Assembly (NCBI GenBank): GCA_026786335.1
Contig: JAJAYG010000423.1
Coordinates: forward strand, 1 to 5,911
Length of the DNA stretch: 5,911 nucleotides
Source: Chitinophagales bacterium
GTDB taxonomy: Bacteria; Bacteroidota; Bacteroidia; Chitinophagales; UBA10324
Direction of reading: 5' to 3'
Shown: one piece after another, positions 1 through 5,742 of the stretch
Numbering within the stretch: the stretch's first letter is position 1
How the letters are laid out: every line of letters begins with the position of its first letter
The notes under the pieces: generated by a model
Told to the model about the DNA's origin: nothing
Database searches by the model: none
Seen by the model: only the letters and a program-made list of their open reading frames with translations
Made by a program: the position numbers and the translations under genes

Positions 1-12
1 AGATAACACCAT

Positions 13-20
13 CATCTTTG
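13..20 (+). promoter_or_regulatory. possible -7 promoter element of the ABC exporter gene
   Basis: CATCTTTG differs by one base from the Bacteroidota -7 consensus TAnnTTTG and ends 8 bases before the exporter ATG at 29. This would give a very short leader, or a nearly leaderless message. The -33 TTTG partner would lie outside the window, so it cannot be checked. The call rests on one short motif. Confidence 0.25.
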
Positions 21-28
21 AAAGCTAA

Positions 29-1876
29 ATGAATACCTACTTTAGATTACTTGCATTTTCAAAACCATATTCGCGCTACCTGCCTGAGTACATTACGATC
101 GCATTGCTTAGTGTGATTTTCGGCACTGCAAATTTTTCATTGCTTATTCCACTGCTCAATGTTTTATTCGGCACGGTTCCGCCGCCTTCAAATATCTCAT
201 TGCCTGAATTTCATTTCTCTATTCAGTACTTTATTGATGTTTTCAATTATTGGTTTCATTATGTTTTAGATATGAAAGGAAAAGCGGGAGCGCTCGCATT
301 TGTTGTAATTATTATTCTCATTTGTGTTTTTCTTTCCAACATGTTTCGTTACTGGTCGCAGCGAATTCTTTCGCGCATGCGTTCAACGTTGATTCAAAAC
401 ATAAGAAGAGCGGTGTATGAAAAGTTTTTAGTACTGCATCCCGGTTTTTTTCAAAAGCAGAAAAAAGGTGATTTGCTCTCTGTAATTTCGAATGATGTGC
501 AGGAAGTAGAGAATTCAGTTGTTACTACTATTCAGGTAATTTTCAGAGACCCGGTAACCATTGTCGCCTATTTTATTTTGTTGTTTGTAATCTCTGCAAA
601 GCTCACAATCTTCACTCTTGTGCTAATACCTATTGGCGGGTTTTTAATCGGTAGCATTTCAAAATCACTGCGTAAACATTCAACAACCAGTCAATCTTTG
701 CTTGGCAGAATTCTTTCTATTGCCGAAGAAACAATTGGCGGCGCAAAAATTATTCGGGGGTTTAATGCCGAGAATTTTTTGAGGAAAAGGTTTGATGATG
801 AAAATGATCATGCACGGAAAATTTCAAAGTCGATTCAAAATCTTCGCGAGCTCGCTTCACCTCTTTCCGAAACCATTGCTGTTGCCATTGTGGCGTGTGT
901 AATGATCTATGGTGGCACGTTAGTGCTCAATGAAAATTCAAGTTTAACTGCCAGTCAGTTCATCGCTTATATCGCATTGTATTCGCAAATTCTTCCGCCC
1001 GCAAAAAATATTGCATCGGCATTTGCAAGTGTGCAGCGGGGGTTGGCAGCAGGTGAAAGAATACTTTTAATAACCGATGCTCCCATTGATATTATTAATT
1101 CTAAAAATGCAACGACCAATTCTTCCTTCACAAAAAATATTGAGTACCGCAATGTTTCATTTGGGTATGAAAATTTTCCTGATGAAAAAAAAGAAGGGCG
1201 AATGGCATTGAACAACATCAACACAATTATTGAGAAAGGAAAAGTGATTGCGCTGGTTGGCCCATCGGGTTCGGGCAAAACAACTTTTGCCGATTTGCTC
1301 CCGCGATTTTATGATCCTTCGCAAGGTTCTATTTTGATTGATGGAAATGATATTCGCAATTACACACTCCATGATCTGCGAAAACTCATGGGCATTGTTA
1401 CGCAGGAACCAATTTTATTTAATGATACTGTTTTCAACAACATCGCTCTTGGTATTCCCGATGCAAAAGAAGAAGATGTAATGGATGCTGCACGAGTTGC
1501 GAATGCGCACGATTTTATTTCACGCATGGAAAACGGTTACCAAAGCATCATCGGTGATCGCGGAAATAAATTAAGCGGCGGAGAAAAACAGCGCCTCACC
1601 ATTGCAAGAGCCGTATTAAAGAATCCGCCGATATTAATTTTAGATGAAGCTACTTCATCGCTCGATACAGAATCGGAAAGATTAGTGCAGGAAGCATTGT
1701 ATAATTTAATGAAGAACAGAACCAGCATTGTGATTGCGCATCGCCTCTCCACCATTCAAAATGCAGATGAAATTCTGGTGATGCGAAAAGGAGAAATTGC
1801 TGAGCGCGGCACACATGCGCAATTGATTGCAAGTTCGGGTTTGTATAAGCGGCTGGTGGATTTGCAGATGATTTAG
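29..1876 (+). CDS. MsbA-type ABC exporter half-transporter (fused permease and ATPase)
   Basis: A complete 615-residue half-transporter of the ABCB/MsbA exporter class. The N-terminal ~345 residues are an inner-membrane domain with about six hydrophobic helices, for example around 20-45, 85-107 and 175-208. The C-terminal part is a nucleotide-binding domain with every expected motif: Walker A GPSGSGKTT (411-419), Q-loop Gln459, signature LSGGE (515-519), Walker B ILILDE (535-540), D-loop SSLD (543-546) and switch His571. It should dimerise and use ATP hydrolysis to export a hydrophobic substrate, perhaps lipid or lipid A core as in MsbA. The substrate cannot be read from sequence, so no symbol is given. 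The start is the first ATG after a -7-like element, and the N-terminus MNTYFRLLAFSKPY is normal for the family. Its last 51 bases reappear in degenerate form at 2179-2229. Confidence 0.95.
   Translation: MNTYFRLLAFSKPYSRYLPEYITIALLSVIFGTANFSLLIPLLNVLFGTVPPPSNISLPEFHFSIQYFIDVFNYWFHYVLDMKGKAGALAFVVIIILICVFLSNMFRYWSQRILSRMRSTLIQNIRRAVYEKFLVLHPGFFQKQKKGDLLSVISNDVQEVENSVVTTIQVIFRDPVTIVAYFILLFVISAKLTIFTLVLIPIGGFLIGSISKSLRKHSTTSQSLLGRILSIAEETIGGAKIIRGFNAENFLRKRFDDENDHARKISKSIQNLRELASPLSETIAVAIVACVMIYGGTLVLNENSSLTASQFIAYIALYSQILPPAKNIASAFASVQRGLAAGERILLITDAPIDIINSKNATTNSSFTKNIEYRNVSFGYENFPDEKKEGRMALNNINTIIEKGKVIALVGPSGSGKTTFADLLPRFYDPSQGSILIDGNDIRNYTLHDLRKLMGIVTQEPILFNDTVFNNIALGIPDAKEEDVMDAARVANAHDFISRMENGYQSIIGDRGNKLSGGEKQRLTIARAVLKNPPILILDEATSSLDTESERLVQEALYNLMKNRTSIVIAHRLSTIQNADEILVMRKGEIAERGTHAQLIASSGLYKRLVDLQMI
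1826..1876 (+). repeat. 3' end of the ABC exporter gene, copy 1 of a direct repeat
   Basis: These last 51 bases of the exporter gene encode IASSGLYKRLVDLQMI plus stop. They align without gaps to 2179-2229, which reads IENSGLHILLMDLQML plus stop. By eye 38 of 51 bases match, including an exact TGGATTTGCAGATG core at 1857-1870 and 2210-2223. Reading frame, length and stop position agree, so this is common descent of coding sequence rather than an AT-rich coincidence. The repeat unit is 353 bp and encloses the antitoxin-like gene. Confidence 0.75.
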
Positions 1877-1881
1877 ATTTG
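1874..1881 (+). promoter_or_regulatory. possible -7 promoter element of the antitoxin-like gene
   Basis: TAGATTTG matches the Bacteroidota -7 consensus TAnnTTTG exactly. It spans the exporter stop codon and lies 41 bases before the ATG at 1923. No TTTG sits at the usual ~20-base spacing upstream, so the match is partial. It overlaps a short inverted repeat, TTTGTT-GT-AACAAA (1878-1891), which could be an operator for an autoregulating antitoxin, but a 6-bp AT-rich palindrome is weak evidence. Confidence 0.25.
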
Positions 1882-1922
1882 TTGTAACAAAGAATTTCTA
1901 ATTTTAAAAATAATTTTGAACC

Positions 1923-2177
1923 ATGACAGATACTAAAATCAAAGAACAACTTCATAAAAAAATTGAAGGATTAGATGCAACCCAACTCACTGAAGTTTAT
2001 GGTTTAATTGAAAATTATTTTCAAGACAACGTATTGAGTGAGGAATGGGATAATCTTTCTGTTGAAATAAAATTACAGATTGATAGCGGAATAAATGAAT
2101 TGGATAAAGGAAAAGGAATTCCACATGAAATGGTGATGAAGGAAATCAAAAGTAAATATGGAATCAGAGAGAATTGA
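1923..2177 (+). CDS. RelB-like / addiction-module antitoxin-type small protein, no toxin partner
   Basis: An 84-residue, highly charged, mostly helical protein with no membrane segment. The pattern W42-x2-LS, then GINELDKGKGIPHE (56-69), VM and KYG (79-80) near the end is what I recognise from small Bacteroidota proteins annotated as addiction-module or RelB-type antitoxins. There the C-terminal half binds a RelE/ParE toxin. That assignment is family recognition, not proof. A toxin gene would normally follow within a few bases or overlap. Here the only overlapping start, ATG at 2158, opens a 23-codon frame that runs into an exporter-like gene end, and the next gene lies on the opposite strand, so the antitoxin appears orphaned. 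The ATG at 1923 is the only suitable start; it follows the exporter by 46 bases. It may still act on a toxin encoded elsewhere, or be a solitary regulator. Confidence 0.7.
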   Translation: MTDTKIKEQLHKKIEGLDATQLTEVYGLIENYFQDNVLSEEWDNLSVEIKLQIDSGINELDKGKGIPHEMVMKEIKSKYGIREN

Positions 2178-2229
2178 GATTGAAAATTCAGGTTTGCATA
2201 TACTCCTTATGGATTTGCAGATGCTTTGA
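2158..2229 (+). pseudogene. 23-codon relic ending in a second copy of the ABC exporter C-terminus
   Basis: An ATG at 2158, overlapping the last 20 bases of the antitoxin-like gene, opens a frame of 23 codons ending in TGA (2227-2229). Codons 8-23 (from 2179) match the exporter C-terminus: SGL, a spaced L, then DLQM and a stop one residue later, 8 identities in the last 14 residues with equal length. The first seven codons (MESERIE) resemble nothing I know. They sit where a toxin start would normally overlap an antitoxin end, so they could be what is left of one. I read this as a non-functional relic left by a duplication or by an insertion at the exporter 3' end. At about 75% nucleotide identity it is not recent, or it derives from a related exporter gene. 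Confidence 0.6.
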
Positions 2230-2274
2230 TTTGAATTTTAAATTGCCAATTAATTTTTTTCTTATTCACGAATT

Positions 2275-2661
2275 TTACAGGAAATAAAAATTATTTTCAA
2301 TCAGCTTAAAGCCGGTTTGCAGATAGAGGCAATTGCCAATCTCATTTGTTTTTTCTGTCTCCAGCATTACGCCGCCTGCATTGGTTTCATTTGCGAGTTG
2401 ACCACAACGTTCGATCAGCAACTTTGAAATTCCTTTCCCTCTGTGCTCAACACTCACAAACAAATCGTTGAGCAGCCACAAGCGTTTCATTCTTGTTGAA
2501 GAAAAGATCGGATACAATTGCACGAAGCCGGCGAGCATTTCATTTTTATCATCTTGCCTTTCGGCAGACAGGCTTACAAAAATTATTGATTCACGATTAT
2601 TAATTCTTTCCCCAAGAAAAATTTTTGCTGCTTCAACATCAGTTGCTTTGCGATAAAACAT
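2275..2661 (-). CDS. GNAT-family N-acetyltransferase, N-terminus lost to an apparent frameshift
   Basis: The open frame gives 128 residues of a GCN5-related acetyltransferase, which moves an acetyl group from acetyl-CoA to an amine. NDLFV (65-69) is the central strand, HRGKGIS (73-79) is the acetyl-CoA pyrophosphate loop (Q/RxxGxG/A type), and YLQTGFK (113-119) is the usual C-terminal motif. The Met at 2661 is probably not the true start: upstream in the same frame the sequence reads DLDQLAELFNAYR, typical of the family's first helix, back to about 2700. There the frame breaks, and MREAKVE continues in another frame up to an ATG at 2726 or 2720. One missing base near 2700-2701 (GA.GAC, expected GAAGAC or GAGGAC) explains this. 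Residues ~31-40 (LSAERQDDKN) are an extra loop made by a palindromic repeat. The substrate is unknown. It is either a pseudogene or an intact gene with a base error in the assembly. Confidence 0.8.
   Translation of the reverse strand: MFYRKATDVEAAKIFLGERINNRESIIFVSLSAERQDDKNEMLAGFVQLYPIFSSTRMKRLWLLNDLFVSVEHRGKGISKLLIERCGQLANETNAGGVMLETEKTNEIGNCLYLQTGFKLIENNFYFL
2553..2573 (-). repeat. short palindromic repeat inside the acetyltransferase gene
   Basis: On the minus strand this stretch contains GCCTGTCTGCCGAAAGGCAA, with TGCC and GGCA arms (2555-2558, 2563-2566) around a 4-base loop. It resembles the dispersed CCTGCCTGCCGGCAGGCAGG-type short palindromes that I recall from many Bacteroidota genomes, which often sit inside genes and encode peptides like LPAGRQ. 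Here it is read in frame as SLSAERQ, in the loop between strands 2 and 3 of the GNAT fold, where many homologues have a short turn before GFVQLYP. It is more GC-rich than its surroundings. Only one copy is visible in the window. Confidence 0.5.
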
Positions 2662-2726
2662 TCTGTAAGCATTGAATAATTCTGCTAACTGATCGAGGTC
2701 TCAACTTTTGCTTCGCGCATGATCAT
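2662..2726 (-). pseudogene. frame-shifted 5' end of the acetyltransferase gene
   Basis: On the minus strand, ATG at 2726 (MIMREAKVE) or 2720 (MREAKVE) begins the first GNAT strand, IREAK-like, but this frame hits TAG at 2685-2687. The continuation DLDQLAELFNAYR lies in the frame of the downstream ORF, from 2700 to 2662. Joining the two by one added base restores a standard GNAT start of about 149-151 residues in total. The ATG at 2726 overlaps the TGA of the DUF4199 gene as ATGA, the classic layout for translational coupling, which supports this as the original start. Confidence 0.7.
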
Positions 2727-3238
2727 GCAATTGCTTTGGGTTTCTTCATCCAAACCAAAGCTGAAACTGCAGAAACAATTGCGCCCCAAATAAAGGTGAA
2801 TGCAAACAGGGTAACGTATGAAAGCGGTGAACCACCATAGGCAAAGTCAAGCACTTTCATTTTGGCATCGATCAAATCATCAGTTGCTCCTTGCAATTGC
2901 ATTTGCTGCATATAAAATTCTTTGAATGAAGTGCAGAAATCAGGGTTCACATATTGGTTATAAAGAATTATTTCAAATGTAAAACCTGCAGCATAGATGA
3001 GGCTCATGATGGCGCCCACACGAAATCCTTCCATCCAGGTGAGCGTGTGCCCATGACTTCTTCTCTCATAGTAAATGACTATAAAAATGACAACGGAAAA
3101 AATAATGATTGGCAGGTAGTTGGTGTATTGCCCTATGTTGTGTCTGGTTGATTTTAGCCCCAGAAAGTGTTCAATAAAAATCCAGATAACAGAAAATCCA
3201 AGAGCAATGAGTGCGAATTTGTTTGCGGGCCGTTTCAT
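2723..3238 (-). CDS. DUF4199 family membrane protein
   Basis: A 171-residue integral membrane protein with about four transmembrane segments (roughly 8-28, 42-57, 72-95 and 139-163). A polar, probably non-membrane segment of about 40 residues between segments 3 and 4 contains FKEFYMQQMQ and a charged helix. Start with positive charge (MKRPANK), four segments, a TWMEGFRVG motif before the third, and a short KKPK tail match the DUF4199 family, which is common in Bacteroidota and has no established function. It is the first gene of a two-gene minus-strand operon: its TGA overlaps the original ATG of the GNAT gene by four bases in total. The ATG at 3238 is the natural start, directly before the first hydrophobic segment. 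No catalytic motif is visible. Confidence 0.88.
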   Translation of the reverse strand: MKRPANKFALIALGFSVIWIFIEHFLGLKSTRHNIGQYTNYLPIIIFSVVIFIVIYYERRSHGHTLTWMEGFRVGAIMSLIYAAGFTFEIILYNQYVNPDFCTSFKEFYMQQMQLQGATDDLIDAKMKVLDFAYGGSPLSYVTLFAFTFIWGAIVSAVSALVWMKKPKAIA

Positions 3239-3287
3239 TTAATGTGTTTTTAGAAATTGTTTGTATTTAAAATTAATTTTGGGAATG

Positions 3288-3295
3288 CTAAGATG
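3288..3295 (-). promoter_or_regulatory. possible -7 promoter element for the DUF4199-GNAT operon
   Basis: On the minus strand CATCTTAG (followed by CA) resembles the Bacteroidota -7 element TAnnTTTG with two mismatches. It lies about 50 bases upstream of the DUF4199 start, a reasonable leader length, in the divergent region 3239-3402. No clear TTTG lies at the -33 spacing. That divergent region must also carry the promoter of the PaiB gene at 3403, where the best I can see is TAATTTTA at 3374-3381. Confidence 0.25.
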
Positions 3296-3402
3296 AAGAA
3301 GTTCGGTGAAAATCGGAAGAACTTTTTTTGGGAAGAGAAAATAATTTTATAACGCTCTTTCAGACATGCAAGGTAATTTTACTTCTCAATTAATTTTACC
3401 GA

Positions 3403-4023
3403 ATGTACTTACCCAAAATTAATCGCATTGAAGATTTGCCTGCAATTGAAGATTTTATTGAAAAAAACAGTTTTGCAATACTCATTAATGAGGTAAAGGA
3501 AAACCCCTGGGCTACCCACTTACCACTTGAACTGGAAGTTAATGAAGCGGGAGAAAAAGTTTTATGGGGTCATCTTTCAAAAGCAAACCCGCAATGGAAA
3601 AGTTTTGGAAAAGAAGAACAGGTGCTTGCAATTTTTCAGGGGCCGCACACGTACATTTCTTCATCGTGGTATAATCATGTAAATGTTCCTACCTGGAATT
3701 ACATTGCTGTGCACGTGTACGGGAAAATAAAATTGATGAATGATGAGCAGGTGTATGAGCATTTGAAAAGATTGGTAAATAAGTATGAAGCAATTTCTGA
3801 AAACCCGGTGAGTGTTGAAACCATGCCGCCTGAATTTGTAAGAAAAGAAATGAAAGGAGTAGTGGGTTTTGAAATTGCCATAGAGAAAATAGAAGGCAAA
3901 TGGAAGCTGAGCCAAAACCGTGACGATGAAAACTACCGCAACATTATTCTCGAACTGGAGAAATTAAATAATGTCAATGCTGCTTTGATTGCTGAAGAAA
4001 TGAAGAAGATGAGGAACGTTTGA
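3403..4023 (+). CDS. paiB: PaiB family protein (FMN-binding split-barrel fold, putative regulator)
   Basis: At 206 residues it has the usual PaiB length (B. subtilis PaiB is about 207). Family motifs appear in order: MYLPK start, NPWATHLPL (34-42), GHLSKANPQW (56-65), FQGPHTYISSSWY (78-90), VPTWNY (95-100), GVVGFEI (152-158) and KLSQNR (168-173). The family has a flavin-reductase-like split barrel. In Bacillus it was described as a negative regulator of protease production and sporulation, working with the GNAT enzyme PaiA. Whether the Bacteroidota members regulate transcription, bind haem or flavin, or act as an enzyme is unknown. No helix-turn-helix is visible. The start is the first ATG, and MYLPK is the conserved family N-terminus. 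It is divergent from the DUF4199-GNAT operon and 45 bases upstream of the next gene. Confidence 0.92.
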   Translation: MYLPKINRIEDLPAIEDFIEKNSFAILINEVKENPWATHLPLELEVNEAGEKVLWGHLSKANPQWKSFGKEEQVLAIFQGPHTYISSSWYNHVNVPTWNYIAVHVYGKIKLMNDEQVYEHLKRLVNKYEAISENPVSVETMPPEFVRKEMKGVVGFEIAIEKIEGKWKLSQNRDDENYRNIILELEKLNNVNAALIAEEMKKMRNV

Positions 4024-4052
4024 ATTGCATGGATTCTTCTTGCGTACCTTGC
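4019..4052 (+). promoter_or_regulatory. possible promoter of the small conserved gene
   Basis: TTTG at 4019-4022, overlapping the PaiB stop codon, and TACCTTGC at 4045-4052 resemble the Bacteroidota -33 (TTTG) and -7 (TAnnTTTG) elements with a 22-base gap. The -7 copy looks like the common TACCTTTGCA form with one T missing. Transcription would begin around 4059, giving a leader of about 10 bases before the ATG at 4069. This suggests that the small gene can be transcribed separately from the PaiB gene. Confidence 0.35.
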
Positions 4053-4068
4053 ATAAAAATTCTCTTCA

Positions 4069-4377
4069 ATGAAATCTTACAATACAGTAACTGAAGCAGT
4101 GAATGATCTTCAACTGCGTGGCTATACAATTAATTTTAACCTTAAGCCCGATTGCGTAGAAAGTGCTGAGAAACATATTTCAATTCATCCGCAGGATTTT
4201 GAGATTGATGAAATTTACCGCTTTGAAGGTAATAGCGATCCCGGTGATGAAAGTATTGTATATGCTATCTCATCAGTTAAAGAAAATTTAAAAGGAATTC
4301 TTGTGAATGCATTCGGAACTTATGCAGAAACATTTTCATCAGAATTAATTGCAAAGCTGAGCAGTCAAATAAAGTAA
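4069..4377 (+). CDS. small conserved Bacteroidota protein, often labelled phosphoribosylpyrophosphate synthetase-like
   Basis: A 102-residue soluble acidic protein. The layout Y4-x-T-x3-A-x2-DL-x3-GYT-x2-FNL (about 4-25), then IHPQDFEIDEIYRFEG (39-54), DPGDESIVYAISS (57-69) and KGILVNAFGTYAE (75-87) matches a widespread single-domain Bacteroidota family. I remember it carrying the database name 'phosphoribosylpyrophosphate synthetase'. That name looks wrong: real PRPP synthetases are about 310 residues with a PRPP-binding DDxxxT-type loop and an N-terminal ATP-binding region, none of which fit here. Function is unknown. The conserved acidic FEID/DE stretch and the YRFEG strand suggest a small alpha/beta fold. 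The start at 4069 gives the family's MK-x-Y-x-T N-terminus. It sits between the PaiB and photolyase genes with gaps of 45 and 54 bases. Confidence 0.8.
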   Translation: MKSYNTVTEAVNDLQLRGYTINFNLKPDCVESAEKHISIHPQDFEIDEIYRFEGNSDPGDESIVYAISSVKENLKGILVNAFGTYAETFSSELIAKLSSQIK

Positions 4378-4431
4378 CAGGGTTGCATTCTTTTCTTTAA
4401 ACAAAATCTTCCGGGAGTTGTTAATTTTTCA

Positions 4432-5733
4432 ATGAATATATTTTGGTTTCGCCGCGATCTGCGGCTCGGTGATAATGCCGGTTTGTTTCATGCATTGAAA
4501 GAAGGCAAACACGTAATACCACTTTTTATTTTCGATTCAAATATTCTTGACGACCTCGAAGATAAAAATGACCGACGTGTAAATTTTATTCATCACTCGC
4601 TCTTGGAATTGAATAAGCAACTGATTGCTCTGGGAAGTTCTTTATTGGTGAAGCACGGGAAACCCCTAAGGGTTTTTAAAGAACTGGTGAATGAATTAAC
4701 AATTCAAGAAGTATTTGCCAATCACGATCACGAACCTTATGCAGTGCAGCGAGATGAAGAGGTGAAGGGGTTTCTTCAATCGAAAAACATTTCATTTCAA
4801 ACTTTTAAAGATCATTTGATTTTTGAAAGAAAAGAAGTGATGAAAGATGATGGAACTCCCTATACAGTTTTTACCCCCTACAGTAAAAAGTGGAAAGCAG
4901 CATTGAATGATGTGCATCTTAAAAGTTTTGAAACCGAAAAATATTTTCATCATTTTCATAAATCAACAACTTTTAAAGTTCCATCGCTTGCAGCAATTGG
5001 TTTTAATAAAACTGATCTTGAAATTCCTGTGACAATAATTTCTGATGAACTCATTCGCAACTATGGAAACACCAGAGATTTCCCTGCTATATCCGGCACA
5101 TCACGATTGAGTGTTCATTTGCGGTTTGGTACCATGAGCATTCGAAAACTGGCAAGCCGTGCAAAATTGTTGAGTGAGAAATATTTTAATGAACTCATTT
5201 GGCGCGAATTCTATTCGCAGATACTTTGGAATTTTCCAAGGGTGATTACGCAATCTTTTCGCCCCGAATACGATCGCATCAAATGGCGTAACAATGAAAA
5301 TGATTTTGAAGCATGGTGCAATGGAAAAACAGGTTTCCCCATTGTAGATGCAGGCATGCGTGAGTTGAATGCAACAGGTTATATGCACAATCGCGTGCGC
5401 ATGATTACTGCGGGTTTCCTTACCAAAGATTTACTAATTGATTGGAGATGGGGTGAAGCTTACTTCGCAAAAAAATTATTTGATTTCGAACTTGCATCAA
5501 ACAATGGTGGCTGGCAATGGGCTGCCTCAAGCGGTGTTGATGCTGCTCCATATTTCCGCATCTTTAATCCAACGTCGCAGGCGTTAAGATTTGATGGTGA
5601 AATGAAGTACATCCGCAAATGGATTCCCGAACTTGATTCTTTCGAATATCCTCAACCAATTGTTGATCATGCAATGGCGCGCGATCGTGCGCTTATGGTT
5701 TATAAAGAAGGGATACGAAGGGATGTTCCGTAA
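4432..5733 (+). CDS. phrB: class I deoxyribodipyrimidine photolyase (cryptochrome/photolyase family)
   Basis: A 433-residue light-driven flavoprotein that repairs UV pyrimidine dimers in DNA. The N-terminal alpha/beta antenna domain starts MNIFWFRRDLRLGDN (1-15) and runs to about 130. The C-terminal FAD domain has TSRLSVHLRFGTMSIR (223-238), ELIWREFY (254-261, the Glu and Trp that contact the lesion), GKTGFPIVDAGMREL (298-312), MHNRVRMI (318-325) and NNGGWQWAASSG (357-368). The electron-transfer triad matching E. coli Trp306/359/382 is Trp285, Trp338 and Trp361, and the Asn that tunes FAD (E. coli Asn378) is Asn357. This argues for an active CPD photolyase rather than a (6-4) or DASH type. 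The YPQPIVDHAMARDRAL tail is the normal C-terminus, so the gene is complete. The antenna cofactor cannot be told. The ATG at 4432 gives the family start. NHL-repeat sequence begins within 10 bases of its stop. Confidence 0.95.
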   Translation: MNIFWFRRDLRLGDNAGLFHALKEGKHVIPLFIFDSNILDDLEDKNDRRVNFIHHSLLELNKQLIALGSSLLVKHGKPLRVFKELVNELTIQEVFANHDHEPYAVQRDEEVKGFLQSKNISFQTFKDHLIFERKEVMKDDGTPYTVFTPYSKKWKAALNDVHLKSFETEKYFHHFHKSTTFKVPSLAAIGFNKTDLEIPVTIISDELIRNYGNTRDFPAISGTSRLSVHLRFGTMSIRKLASRAKLLSEKYFNELIWREFYSQILWNFPRVITQSFRPEYDRIKWRNNENDFEAWCNGKTGFPIVDAGMRELNATGYMHNRVRMITAGFLTKDLLIDWRWGEAYFAKKLFDFELASNNGGWQWAASSGVDAAPYFRIFNPTSQALRFDGEMKYIRKWIPELDSFEYPQPIVDHAMARDRALMVYKEGIRRDVP

Positions 5734-5742
5734 AAAAAAATT

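Noticed and set aside
967..1278. Antisense ORFs inside the exporter gene
   Set aside because: They are shadows of the strongly conserved ATPase domain, with no recognisable motif or start context.
2241..2260. AATTG-C-CAATT palindrome followed by a T-run between the convergent genes, as an intrinsic terminator
   Set aside because: The stem is five A/T-rich pairs with a one-base centre, too weak and sterically poor. Such sequences arise by chance in DNA this AT-rich.
3239..3402. Divergent intergenic region checked for a riboswitch, small RNA or tRNA
   Set aside because: It is AT-rich with no stable stem, no tRNA-like fold and no conserved motif beyond weak promoter-like octamers.
4383..4412. 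TTG (4383-4385) and AATCTTCC (4405-4412) as a photolyase promoter
   Set aside because: The spacing is right, but the -7 candidate has three mismatches to TAnnTTTG, so it is not distinguishable from background.
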